This document shows positions 1-7,651 of a stretch of 24,058 nt of DNA, piece by piece. The stretch is from Thermoproteota archaeon (GTDB taxonomy: Archaea > Thermoproteota > Methanomethylicia > Methanomethylicales > B66-G16): NCBI GenBank assembly GCA_003649085.1, contig QMQV01000014.1, forward strand, positions 1 to 24,058. The letters are read 5' to 3'. The notes below the pieces were generated by a model that searched no databases, was not told the origin of the DNA, and saw nothing but the letters and a program-made list of their open reading frames with translations. Position 1 is the first letter of the stretch, and every line of letters begins with the position of its first letter. The position numbers and the translations under genes were made by a program.

Positions 1-2
1 TA

Positions 3-1391
3 GCAGCAGGTGTTGAACCCAAAGTCGAGATGAACCCCATACTTTTGAAGCCGAAGGGGGATGGGAAGTCTCAAGTCATCGTTTTAGGGAAGCCTTACCG
101 AGATTACGGCTGTGAGAGTTATTATAGAGACTTTGCTCTTGACATGGGGATCAGGGTTGTCAGAGAATGCCTGGATCTGCTTATGGAGGAATACGACCTC
201 GTGTTGATTGAAGGAGCTGGAAGCCCAGTTGAAGTGAACATCTACGACTACGACATAGCTAACATGAAGGTAGCCGAGATAGCTAGTTCTCCGGTGCTAT
301 TGGTAGCTGACATCAATAGAGGAGGGGTTTTCGCCTCAATATATGGCACGTTAGCTCTCCTAAAACCTGAGCATCGTGAGCTCGTTAAGGGGGTTTTAAT
401 TAACAAGTTTAGGGGGAGGTATGAGGTCTTAAAGCCTGGGCTAGATTTTATTGAGAAGGCGACTGGGAAGCCTGTTTTGGGAGTTATCCCGTACGTTAAC
501 GACCTCTCGCTGCCCTTTGAAGACTCTGTCTCGCTCGAAGACTTTAACTACCTCAAGAAAGCTGAAGTAGATGTCAACTTAGTTGTCGTTAAGCTTCCTA
601 GGATATCGAACTTCACCGATTTTCAGCCACTTAGCTTTGAGCCTGACGTAAGCGTATTTTACGTTAAGAAACCAGCTGATGTAGACATTGAACACGTAGA
701 TGCCTTAATCTTGCCTGGTACTAAAAATACGGTTAGCGATTTAGCTTGGGTTAAGGAAGTGGGCTTTGATCAGCTGATATATAGGCTTCGCAGACTTGGA
801 AAGCCCATTATAGGCGTTTGCGGAGGCTATCAAATGTTAGGGGAGAAAATCGTGGATGAAGAGGGTGTTGAAGGAGGGGTTAAGGGTATTTATCGTGGGC
901 TAAGCTTGCTAAATGTTGAGACGTACTTTAAGGGCTACGATAAGCACGTTAGGCGAGTTAAAGCGGTTGCCACGCCATTTAATGAGGCGTTTTCAGGAGA
1001 AGAAGCTTATGGTTTTCAATGCTATGAAATCCACATGGGCATAAGCGAGGTTAAGGAGCCTTGTAAGCCAGCTTTTAGAATAGTTGAGGAAGAGGGGCGT
1101 TTAGTCGATAAGCTCGATGGGGCTTTAAGCGAAGATTGCTTAGTGATAGGAACGTATCTACACGGCCTTTTCGACGATAGCGCACCTAGGAGAGCGTTCA
1201 TTAACTTCTTGAGGAAAACTAAAGGGCTTAAGCCGCTATCGCCAAGCTCAAGCAGCGCTTTTGAGAAGTGGAGGCACGAGATAGAGAGGTTTGCTGACAT
1301 CGTATTGCATAATGTGGATCTCCAAAAAATAGCTGCTATAGCTAAACTAGATGTAGCTGAAAATCGCTTGCGTATATTGAAGAGACGTTAA
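3..1391 (+). CDS. cobQ: Cobyric acid synthase (CobQ/CbiP), 5' truncated by window edge
   Basis: Glutamine-dependent amidotransferase that amidates four carboxylates of adenosylcobyrinic acid a,c-diamide in cobamide biosynthesis. The reading frame is open from base 3 (AAGVEPKVE before the first ATG at 30). The family motif MNPILLKPKGD, which lies well inside the protein, begins at that ATG, so it is not the true start and roughly 50-60 residues are missing to the left. The N-terminal dethiobiotin-synthetase-like half carries the segments around VLIEGAGSP and VADINRGGVFAS. The C-terminal class I glutamine amidotransferase half carries the nucleophile in GVCGGYQMLG (Cys codon 819-821) and the His in GTYLHGLFDD (codon 1161-1163). 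The protein ends just after the usual family end. No other cobamide gene is in the window, so the operon probably extends leftward. Confidence 0.95.
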   Translation, partial: AAGVEPKVEMNPILLKPKGDGKSQVIVLGKPYRDYGCESYYRDFALDMGIRVVRECLDLLMEEYDLVLIEGAGSPVEVNIYDYDIANMKVAEIASSPVLLVADINRGGVFASIYGTLALLKPEHRELVKGVLINKFRGRYEVLKPGLDFIEKATGKPVLGVIPYVNDLSLPFEDSVSLEDFNYLKKAEVDVNLVVVKLPRISNFTDFQPLSFEPDVSVFYVKKPADVDIEHVDALILPGTKNTVSDLAWVKEVGFDQLIYRLRRLGKPIIGVCGGYQMLGEKIVDEEGVEGGVKGIYRGLSLLNVETYFKGYDKHVRRVKAVATPFNEAFSGEEAYGFQCYEIHMGISEVKEPCKPAFRIVEEEGRLVDKLDGALSEDCLVIGTYLHGLFDDSAPRRAFINFLRKTKGLKPLSPSSSSAFEKWRHEIERFADIVLHNVDLQKIAAIAKLDVAENRLRILKRR

Positions 1392-1479
1392 AGAAGTTCT
1401 TAAAGAGCTTTAACGTGGACACGGCGTATGGTAATACTCATATAGTAGTCTCTAATTAGATTACATAAGGGTGAGCTAA

Positions 1480-1716
1480 TTGGGTAAGCTTGTGAACATT
1501 TCAGTGAAAGTTCCAGAGGAGATAAGGAAGTTAATGAAGGAAGTTGATGTTAACTGGAGTGAGTATCTTAGAGGCGTTATAGAAGCTAAGGTTAGGATAG
1601 AGGTGGCGAAGGAAGCTGCGAGGAAATTAGATAAAATCCGCGAGAGGTCTGGCAAGGTATCTACAGAGGAGATTGTGAGATGGATAAGGGAGGACAGGGA
1701 GAGTGGTTTAGAGTAG
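1480..1716 (+). CDS. vapB: VapB-like antitoxin
   Basis: A 78-residue protein with a TTG start preceded by GGGTGAG (1468-1474) at good spacing. The N-terminus (VNISVKVPEEIRKLMKEV, then WSEYLRGVIEAKV) has the strand-helix-helix look of ribbon-helix-helix antitoxins. The charged C-terminal tail (STEEIVRWIREDRESG) would be the toxin-binding arm. Its 3' end overlaps the start of the PIN-domain gene by 37 bases, the usual antitoxin-toxin arrangement, and context is the main reason for the call. Such antitoxins bind and inactivate the toxin and repress their own promoter. No operator is obvious in the 88 bases upstream. Confidence 0.8.
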   Translation: MGKLVNISVKVPEEIRKLMKEVDVNWSEYLRGVIEAKVRIEVAKEAARKLDKIRERSGKVSTEEIVRWIREDRESGLE

Positions 1717-2141
1717 TCATCGACGCTAGTGTGGCAGCAAAGTGGGTTATTTCCGGAGAGCCTTGGGAAGAGAAAGCTAGAGCTCTTAGAGAAAAGATGG
1801 TATTAGGGGAAGTAGAAGTACATGCACCGCAGCTTCTCCTATATGAAGTAGCTTCCGTTGTTTTAAAGTCTGTGTTAAAGGGTATTTTAGAGCTTAGAGA
1901 TGGCATTGAAGCTTTAAAGGCATTAGGGCGTTTAGGTCTTAAGGTTCAAGTGATCAGCTGGGATGACATGGTAGAGGTCTTAAACATAGCTACGTTAACT
2001 AAGCTAACCGCATATGACTCAGCGTATCTTTACCTCTCTAAGAAGCTTAATGCACCACTAATTACAGCCGACGACCAGCTTAAGAAAAAAGGAGGGAGCG
2101 TAGCTGAAGTTGTTCTTCTCAAAGACTTAAACCTCGTTTAA
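1680..2141 (+). CDS. vapC: VapC-like PIN-domain ribonuclease toxin
   Basis: A PIN-domain protein of 153 residues. The acidic residues expected to bind the catalytic metal are visible: Asp15 (VIDAS), Glu56 (LLYEVAS), Asp113 (AYDSAYL) and Asp131/132 (ITADDQL). VapC toxins cleave RNA, often tRNA, when freed from their antitoxin. The ATG at 1680 is supported by GAGGA at 1666-1670. No alternative start lies between it and the conserved first strand. The overlap with the preceding RHH gene marks a translationally coupled pair. All catalytic positions are intact, so the toxin looks functional. Confidence 0.88.
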   Translation: MDKGGQGEWFRVVIDASVAAKWVISGEPWEEKARALREKMVLGEVEVHAPQLLLYEVASVVLKSVLKGILELRDGIEALKALGRLGLKVQVISWDDMVEVLNIATLTKLTAYDSAYLYLSKKLNAPLITADDQLKKKGGSVAEVVLLKDLNLV

Positions 2142-2188
2142 TAAGGCTTCTCCATTGTAGGTATGTTATAGAAAAATTGTGGAAAGGC

Positions 2189-2923
2189 TTAAGCCTTAGA
2201 TAGCGCTGTTCCAGATGTTAAGTTGATGATTGCTCCACTATAGCCCCAGATGAAAGCGTTTATCCCGAAGATTTCTGCAAACTCCTGCCTCATGACCAGT
2301 ATGTTGTGGCAAAACAGTCTTACCGTATCGCCTACTTTAAACTCGTCAGCTACTTCTTCCCATGTCACGTTTCCAGCTCCTGCCTTCACCCATTTTCCAC
2401 CTACAACAGCTAACGCCTTGAGGCCGTTTCTCTCAATTAAGAGGTAGTTGCCTCCCTTGTACGCGATTTGTCCTTTAACGCTTAGATACCTGTTAGTGTG
2501 TACATGTCTTTCAGCCCAGAGCTTTAGCAGAATAGGCTTGATTAAAATTACATCTCCTTGCTTTAACCCAAGCATAAGGTTACGTGTTTCACCTCCTCTG
2601 CTTATAGAAGCTATGACTACTGTAGCGTCACCTTCACTAATGTAGTCTTTTGCCTTAGCCCAAACCGTCCTATTAACGAAGTCGCTTGTTATCATGCACC
2701 AAAAGCCTCTAGCTGATAACTCAATGGCTTCCCCGTTTTCAATAACCACTATCGTGGAGTTGCCAATTGAAGTTATTGTCACCTCCGCTGTTCTTATCGA
2801 CATGTTCTTAACGCTTGTTTTTGCAGATTCTGAAGTGCTTTGAGCCTGGATGGTTAAGGTTAGGGGCATTAAAGTCAATAGCATGATAAATGCTAAGCTT
2901 ATCGCTGCAACTTGCCTAGACAT
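2189..2923 (-). CDS. Secreted protein of unknown function
   Basis: 244 residues with a clear Sec signal peptide (about residues 1-28: MSRQVAAIS followed by a Leu/Met-rich core and a probable Ala-Gln-Ala end). The mature part is predicted to be mostly beta strands, with alternating segments such as AEVTITSIGNSTIVVIENG and SVKGQIAYKGGNYLLIERNG, each resembling an OB- or SH3-like barrel element. No catalytic motif and no C-terminal anchor are visible. The ATG is preceded by GGTGA at ideal spacing. It is the last gene of the leftward surface-protein cluster, 78 bases after the transglutaminase-like gene, so it may be co-transcribed or have its own promoter in that gap. I do not recognise the family. 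Confidence 0.7.
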   Translation of the reverse strand: MSRQVAAISLAFIMLLTLMPLTLTIQAQSTSESAKTSVKNMSIRTAEVTITSIGNSTIVVIENGEAIELSARGFWCMITSDFVNRTVWAKAKDYISEGDATVVIASISRGGETRNLMLGLKQGDVILIKPILLKLWAERHVHTNRYLSVKGQIAYKGGNYLLIERNGLKALAVVGGKWVKAGAGNVTWEEVADEFKVGDTVRLFCHNILVMRQEFAEIFGINAFIWGYSGAIINLTSGTALSKA

Positions 2924-3001
2924 AGTCTTTCACCGAAAGAATACATGAAAACGTGGAGCTAAATAGCTGAGGCATGAATTGTCTAGACCACTCGTCTATG
3001 G

Positions 3002-3862
3002 CTAGTAGTAGGTAAGTGGTCTTCGCTTCGCAAACCTAGCTAGCCTAGATATGAACCACATGAGGAAGAGCATTGTGAAGAAAGGAGGCATGTGAAAACC
3101 TCCGCCGCCTCTATACTCGGCAACCTCCATGACAGATGCTTTCTCTTGAGGCATTGCCTTAAGCTCGCCTTTAACAACTTCATAAGCTAGGAGATAGCAG
3201 TCTACAAACTCTAATGGTGTCCACCCAAGCTTATTTCTCCTAGATGTTGCTTCAGCCCAAACCCATCCCTTCTCACCATTAAGCTCCCAGATGACATTTG
3301 CCTTATCATACCCAGGTAGGTACACTAAAGTTGCTGCATGACCGGGAGCTAATACGATAGCTGACCTTAAGCCAGCTCCCTTGAACATTATCGCTAATAG
3401 TAGGGCGTAGTCTTCACAATCTCCATAGCCAATACCTCGTTCAATGAGAGCTTTTGCCAGCTCATCGGCGTTTAAGGCAAACTCCTCATAGTTAAACTGA
3501 TCTACGTCAGGCGTATACCTCACATGCTGTTTCACGTAATCGAAGATCGCCTCAGCAAGCTGATACTTGTCGCTGTATTTTTCAGCAAACATGGCTCCGA
3601 GCTGATAAGCTATATCGGCGAGCCTCCCTAGGCTTTCATAAGCTATGATAGGCTTAAAGTCTACCTCGCCGTCAACTTCCACAACCCTAAAGTAGCCTCT
3701 TTCCCCGAAGGCGCTCGTCCTACAGATACCCCACTCATCGAAAACCTCGCCGTTGACTTCAGTGAAGTAGCTTGAAGGCTTAGAAAGCGCTGTTTGTGAA
3801 GACATCGCTACGTGAAAAGCCATTATCAAAAACGCTAACGTTAAAGCTAGGGGCTTGCGCAT
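3002..3862 (-). CDS. Exported transglutaminase-like cysteine protein, membrane-anchored
   Basis: About 286 residues counted from the ATG at 3862. A TTG nine bases earlier sits too close to the GAGGT ribosome binding site, while the ATG is about 10 bases from it. A signal peptide occupies roughly residues 1-25. The central domain has the transglutaminase/papain-like core: GDCEDYALLLAIM (Cys149), then GHAATLVYLPG (His175), then WVWAEATS (Glu204 where many relatives have Asp). The C-terminus has a hydrophobic helix (FFTMLFLMWFI) followed by a basic tail, so the catalytic domain would sit outside the cell, held by a C-terminal anchor. Prokaryotic members include proteases as well as cross-linkers, and I cannot tell which this is. 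It starts 15 bases after the DUF350-like gene and is surely co-transcribed with it. Confidence 0.82.
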   Translation of the reverse strand: MRKPLALTLAFLIMAFHVAMSSQTALSKPSSYFTEVNGEVFDEWGICRTSAFGERGYFRVVEVDGEVDFKPIIAYESLGRLADIAYQLGAMFAEKYSDKYQLAEAIFDYVKQHVRYTPDVDQFNYEEFALNADELAKALIERGIGYGDCEDYALLLAIMFKGAGLRSAIVLAPGHAATLVYLPGYDKANVIWELNGEKGWVWAEATSRRNKLGWTPLEFVDCYLLAYEVVKGELKAMPQEKASVMEVAEYRGGGGFHMPPFFTMLFLMWFISRLARFAKRRPLTYY

Positions 3863-3877
3863 CTTTCGCAATACCTC

Positions 3878-4366
3878 TTAAAGAGGCATCGTGAGTGCAC
3901 CATGTATTGCCAACCCTAGGAATATGAGGAAACCGAAAATGTTTACCCCTATTGCTAACGGGCTTTCCCTTATCTTCACGAAGGGTATTTGCGGAGTAAG
4001 CTTGTCAGTTAAGTAGAATAGCAAGACCCCTAGCAAGAGGCTGACGAAGAAAGCTATGGCTATTAAGCTAAGCCTACGAAGCTCAATAACGCTTTCAAAA
4101 AGCGAAACCCCTATCGCGACTGGAGCTGTTAAAGCTCCGTGTATCACCAAGCCTATGAAGATGAAAAAGCCAGCTATGAAAAAGCCTATTGCCCTGGGAT
4201 CCTCCTTAATTCTCTCACGTGCAGGTATAGCTGGCGTTAAGGCATCGAAAAATTTGACTCCAAGGACAGCTAAAAACGAGCATATCAAGACCAGAATCAC
4301 AGTCCTTAAAACCCACATAGCTACGACGTAGTACAATGGATATGCAGGCGCTATTTGATGTATCAA
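3878..4366 (-). CDS. Four-helix membrane protein with internal duplication, DUF350-like
   Basis: 162 residues, TTG start with a strong GGAGGTC ribosome binding site 8 bases away. The protein is two copies of a roughly 44-residue unit, at residues 39-82 and 118-161 (offset 79). Each unit has D-x-LTP-x-IP, a charged stretch ending ESPLAIG or EDPRAIG, a Gly/Phe-rich helix, and IHGALT-x-P. Each copy follows a hydrophobic helix, giving four or five membrane segments. The two-fold pattern and the TP...N/P-A-A/G motif resemble the DUF350 (YjfL) family of small duplicated membrane proteins of unknown role. That assignment is from memory of the family pattern and is tentative. Its place between two secreted-enzyme genes suggests an envelope function. 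Confidence 0.75.
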   Translation of the reverse strand: MIHQIAPAYPLYYVVAMWVLRTVILVLICSFLAVLGVKFFDALTPAIPARERIKEDPRAIGFFIAGFFIFIGLVIHGALTAPVAIGVSLFESVIELRRLSLIAIAFFVSLLLGVLLFYLTDKLTPQIPFVKIRESPLAIGVNIFGFLIFLGLAIHGALTMPL

Positions 4367-4414
4367 AGGCTAAGACCTCCTTCTCTAATCCTAAGCTTTC
4401 AATGGATTAAAGCT

Positions 4415-5113
4415 TTAGCGAAAAAGCTCTTCATCACGTTCAAGTATTGCAAAGCCGTATCCTTCAAGTAAGAGCTTAAGCTCTCCAAGATCCTGCGCCG
4501 CGAGGAGCTCTCTTACAACATGTGAAGCCCAGCAGGCGTCGATTAGCTCGTGTCTTCCTCGAAAAGCAACCAGCTTAGCTCCAGACCTCAAGATGGCTTC
4601 AGCGAATTTAACAGCTTTTTCAGATCCGCAAGTTATTAGCACAAACACCTTGTCTTTAAACGGCAGCGAAAAGCGCATTATATTGCTCGTCACAACCACG
4701 AGCTCCTCACCGTAAAACGGTATGTAACCCCTGCCGATAGCGCCTAGAGAGCTTAAGCCTAGGTGCATTAAGCCCGCGTAAATGCTGTACGGCTTCGATG
4801 TCTCAATGGCGTAGTCACCTAAGCTGATGAAAAGGCCTGATGCGTTAGCTTCTAGCCCATGCCCAACATATATGATGATGTCAGCTTTAGAAGCTCCTAA
4901 AACTCTAAAGTCGTCTATGCCAAGCTTCTTTAAGATAACGACCTCGTCTCCCCCTATAGGCTCTTGAAGCACACCTGGTAGATCGATGACTAAGGTTCTA
5001 CAAGCTGCGTTGAGAAAGCTAGGGTGATGGTAAATAGGGGGCATTAAGTCGAGCGCTGTAAAGGACAGGAAAAACGATAATGCTACTATTGAAAACTTTA
5101 AAGCCCTCGACAT
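4415..5113 (-). CDS. Secreted caspase-fold (clan CD)-like protein
   Basis: 232 residues with an N-terminal signal peptide or anchor (residues 1-24). The core alternates strands and short loops. It carries two hallmarks of caspase-haemoglobinase folds: IIIYVGHG with His85 at the end of a strand, and VFVLITCG with Cys162 at the end of the next central strand. These are followed by a helix and AGAKLVAF-type strand (RSGAKLVAFRG) as in CHAT and C13/C14 peptidases. This His-Cys order and spacing (about 77 residues) fits a catalytic dyad. Assignment rests on motif reading only. It lies 15 bases after the glycosidase gene. If active, it would cleave proteins outside the membrane; substrate unknown. 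It might instead be a non-peptidase CHAT-like relative. Confidence 0.6.
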   Translation of the reverse strand: MSRALKFSIVALSFFLSFTALDLMPPIYHHPSFLNAACRTLVIDLPGVLQEPIGGDEVVILKKLGIDDFRVLGASKADIIIYVGHGLEANASGLFISLGDYAIETSKPYSIYAGLMHLGLSSLGAIGRGYIPFYGEELVVVTSNIMRFSLPFKDKVFVLITCGSEKAVKFAEAILRSGAKLVAFRGRHELIDACWASHVVRELLAAQDLGELKLLLEGYGFAILERDEELFR

Positions 5114-5128
5114 AGACCTCGCAGTCTT

Positions 5129-7141
5129 TCAACTTCTACGCTGTAAGGGAGGCGGGGACTTAAGCAGCCTACGTATAAGAGCGATGCTTAGGGGCATCAA
5201 CATGAAGATTAGAGCCGACATGGTAATTTGGTGTGCTAAGCTTATTGGCTCAAAGACGCCGCCAAAGCCTACCGTAGAAGGTCCTTTATACACCATTATG
5301 GTTACGGGGCTTGAGTGTTTAACTACTACGGTCACTTTGGAGAAGTTGTCATGGGGCTCTACGTAGTAGCCTTCTCCGCTAAACGTCGGCGTATCCATTT
5401 TCTGTAGAGCACTTCCAAATTTCGTTACCTTCGAGATTGAGGGGTATGGGACGCATATCGTGTAGTTAGCCAAGCCGCTGGCGATCGTAGAGGGGGCATC
5501 TGTAAACGCTGCTGCATAGCTCTTCTCAACCAGCATCTCAGTTACTCTAGCTATGTAGTTTGCAAACAGGTCTTCTTCATCGTAGATTGTAGGAGCTGTG
5601 GGCTTGGGCTCTATGAGCTTGTTATGCCGTAAGTAGAAGTCGTCGTTCCAGTTGACGTTTACGGCAATGTTAAGCTTTGAGGATTTCTCTTCGTAAATAT
5701 CGTTTCCTTGCACAGATGCAGGAATTATGAGCTCTAATTCATATGTGGAACCTGTAGATGTGAGGTTAAATGAAATGTTGCTGCTAAGGAGGGCCCAACT
5801 CCAATCTACTCCACTACCAGTATACTTGTATAATCCGGCGAAGCTTCCATCTGACATGGCCTCGACCATATATTCCGCGCCGAAATCTTCAAGCCATGAA
5901 GGTCCATAGCCTGTGCTGTTATCTCCATCGTAGTTGATGTATATGTGGAAACACGTTACGCTAGTTCCAGTCGCTTTTAAGTAAACGTAGAGGCCTTTCG
6001 GCGTTGAGGCATAAGCGTAGCTAACTATGTTGGAGTTTGCGCCGGGCTTCACGTCATCAGATGTTAAGGCGCTTTGACTCGGTGGTCTACCCTCGATTTC
6101 GTAGTAAACGTATTGAAACGGTATTTTAAGCGATGGGGCAGCTAAGTCTACGACAACTTCTCCTGAAGTAAACGTTCTAGTAGCGTTTTTGCCAGCGTAG
6201 TTTAAAATGGGGCTTGATATGGGCACGCCGACCTCATACACATCTAATCGTATTACGTCCCCTCCTTGAGCATATACTAGCTTTGGAGAAAACGCCCATC
6301 CAGCTAAGCCCAGTATCCTAGCCATGTAGTAGCCATATTTCGCGTTTTCAACATGCTCTTCATCTGCGTAGCTTAAGGCTATGGTTTTGCCAAGCAAACT
6401 GTTTTGTCTTAAGTAATTGTACTTGGCAATCCCATTAGTCCACTCATACGGATTGGTGCTGCTCGTGCTGAAAAACTGCGCATCTAGCTGATAGCTGCTG
6501 TCCTGGCATATTGCTACGAAGCTTTCCCACAGGTAGTAGTCTCCAAGGCTTGCATACGCTCTTACGCCGTTAATGAAGACTTTAAGCCCTTTAGACCTAG
6601 CGTAGTCAACTATTTGATTAAGCCCATTAGAGAAGTTTTGCAGCCTTGGATCACTTGGATCTGTTACGCCCAAGTCGCATTCATCTAGGAAAACGCCGTC
6701 AATTAGCCTATTGCCACCTGACGTGTAGTTTTCAACGAGCTCGTCAATAACGCGCGTAACGTAGTCGACCCAGATATCGGTATCTGAGCCGTTGTCGTTA
6801 AATGAGCTTCTCATGCCTACTGGGCTATCCCCATCGTGGAGGTATGCGTAGACTTCTAAGCGCGGGTTTTTGCTTCGAAGGTTGTTAAGCACAGGGATCA
6901 TATGTTGCTTAGCTGACCCCGTTGCCCCGCTGAAGACCAGCACGTCGAAGCATAGATCCTCTAAATTTGACGTGTCAAGCCAGCCGTAGTAGAAGACCAC
7001 TGTCTTGAAGCCTGAAACCTTCTTGCTATAGACTGAGGGCATGGGGTCTTCTCCATAACACGTCGACGTGAAAGCTGTAAAAGCTAGTGTTAAAGCTAAT
7101 AGTGCTGGCAACGCGGCTTTCATGGCTTGGGACTTGCGCAT
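5129..7141 (-). CDS. Exported GH114/spherulin-4-like glycosidase with CBM9-like domain and C-terminal anchor
   Basis: 670 residues. A signal peptide (about 1-30) leads into a TIM-barrel region (about 45-300). This begins KTVVFYYGWLD, has a strand VYAYLHDGD, and carries the acidic motif GVFLDECDLG (Asp153, Glu154, Asp156). That pattern is typical of the GH114 endo-alpha-1,4-polygalactosaminidase/spherulin-4 family. Residues about 370-490 look like a CBM9/DOMON-type beta sandwich (FHIYINYDGD, FGAEYMVE, AGLYKYTGSG). The end has a hydrophobic helix and a basic Pro-rich tail, consistent with membrane anchoring. The start ATG is supported by GGGTGATC just upstream. It begins 6 bases after the pilin stop, so the two are co-translated. 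A likely substrate is an amino-sugar surface polysaccharide, by inference from the family. Confidence 0.72.
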   Translation of the reverse strand: MRKSQAMKAALPALLALTLAFTAFTSTCYGEDPMPSVYSKKVSGFKTVVFYYGWLDTSNLEDLCFDVLVFSGATGSAKQHMIPVLNNLRSKNPRLEVYAYLHDGDSPVGMRSSFNDNGSDTDIWVDYVTRVIDELVENYTSGGNRLIDGVFLDECDLGVTDPSDPRLQNFSNGLNQIVDYARSKGLKVFINGVRAYASLGDYYLWESFVAICQDSSYQLDAQFFSTSSTNPYEWTNGIAKYNYLRQNSLLGKTIALSYADEEHVENAKYGYYMARILGLAGWAFSPKLVYAQGGDVIRLDVYEVGVPISSPILNYAGKNATRTFTSGEVVVDLAAPSLKIPFQYVYYEIEGRPPSQSALTSDDVKPGANSNIVSYAYASTPKGLYVYLKATGTSVTCFHIYINYDGDNSTGYGPSWLEDFGAEYMVEAMSDGSFAGLYKYTGSGVDWSWALLSSNISFNLTSTGSTYELELIIPASVQGNDIYEEKSSKLNIAVNVNWNDDFYLRHNKLIEPKPTAPTIYDEEDLFANYIARVTEMLVEKSYAAAFTDAPSTIASGLANYTICVPYPSISKVTKFGSALQKMDTPTFSGEGYYVEPHDNFSKVTVVVKHSSPVTIMVYKGPSTVGFGGVFEPISLAHQITMSALIFMLMPLSIALIRRLLKSPPPLQRRS

Positions 7142-7147
7142 ACGTGA

Positions 7148-7567
7148 TCACCCTCTTAGATAAAAGGAAGCTGCTGTTTGAGCTCCTTCAACAGATACCA
7201 CTCTTACACTGTACTTTCCCGCTTGAAGACTTGTCGATAAGGCGCCCGTAACTTCACATAACTCTCCTGGAGCTATGTAAGCGCTAACTTCAAGCTCTTC
7301 TAGAAGAGAAGCACCTTTGTACACGTACATTCTATCTATGGTTACCGCAGATGAGCCTAGATTCCTCACATATACGCTTAGAAGGTTATGGTAGCTATCG
7401 TAGCTAACCTCCTCTATCGCTATGTTAACTTGAGCTTGAACAGCCGACTTCTGGAAACTTGGCTGACCGACAAAGCTCATCATAAAGCTATATAGGATAA
7501 CTGAAGACGCTATCGCCAAAAGCATTAGCAGCAACAAGGCAATTATTATGGAAATCCCTCTCTTCAT
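7148..7567 (-). CDS. Archaeal type IV pilin-like protein
   Basis: 139 residues from the ATG at 7567. A GTG nine bases earlier lies inside the ribosome binding site, so the ATG is preferred. The N-terminus MKRG followed by ISIIIALLLLMLLAI is a textbook class III signal peptide, cut after Gly by the PibD/TadA-type prepilin peptidase, with the hydrophobic helix serving as the pilus core. The remaining ~100 residues form a beta-rich head (VYVRNLGSSAVTIDRMYVYKG, an Ig-like N-G/A pattern seen in archaeal pilins). It opens the leftward surface cluster and is followed at 6 bases by the glycosidase. No assembly ATPase or PilC-like gene is nearby, so it must use machinery encoded elsewhere. Confidence 0.82.
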   Translation of the reverse strand: MKRGISIIIALLLLMLLAIASSVILYSFMMSFVGQPSFQKSAVQAQVNIAIEEVSYDSYHNLLSVYVRNLGSSAVTIDRMYVYKGASLLEELEVSAYIAPGELCEVTGALSTSLQAGKYSVRVVSVEGAQTAASFYLRG

Positions 7568-7651
7568 GTCCTCCACCTTAACGACGCTTAAAGCCTACAA
7601 CCTCTAAAATTAGCTCTTCAAAAACGTTTAATGCCTAAGCTATTAAGCTTT

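Noticed and set aside
1392..1460. Coding-like peptide after cobQ in another frame (LKKFLKSFNVDTAYGNTHIV)
   Set aside because: No start codon and cobQ already reaches a normal family end; kept only as a possible frameshift under findings.
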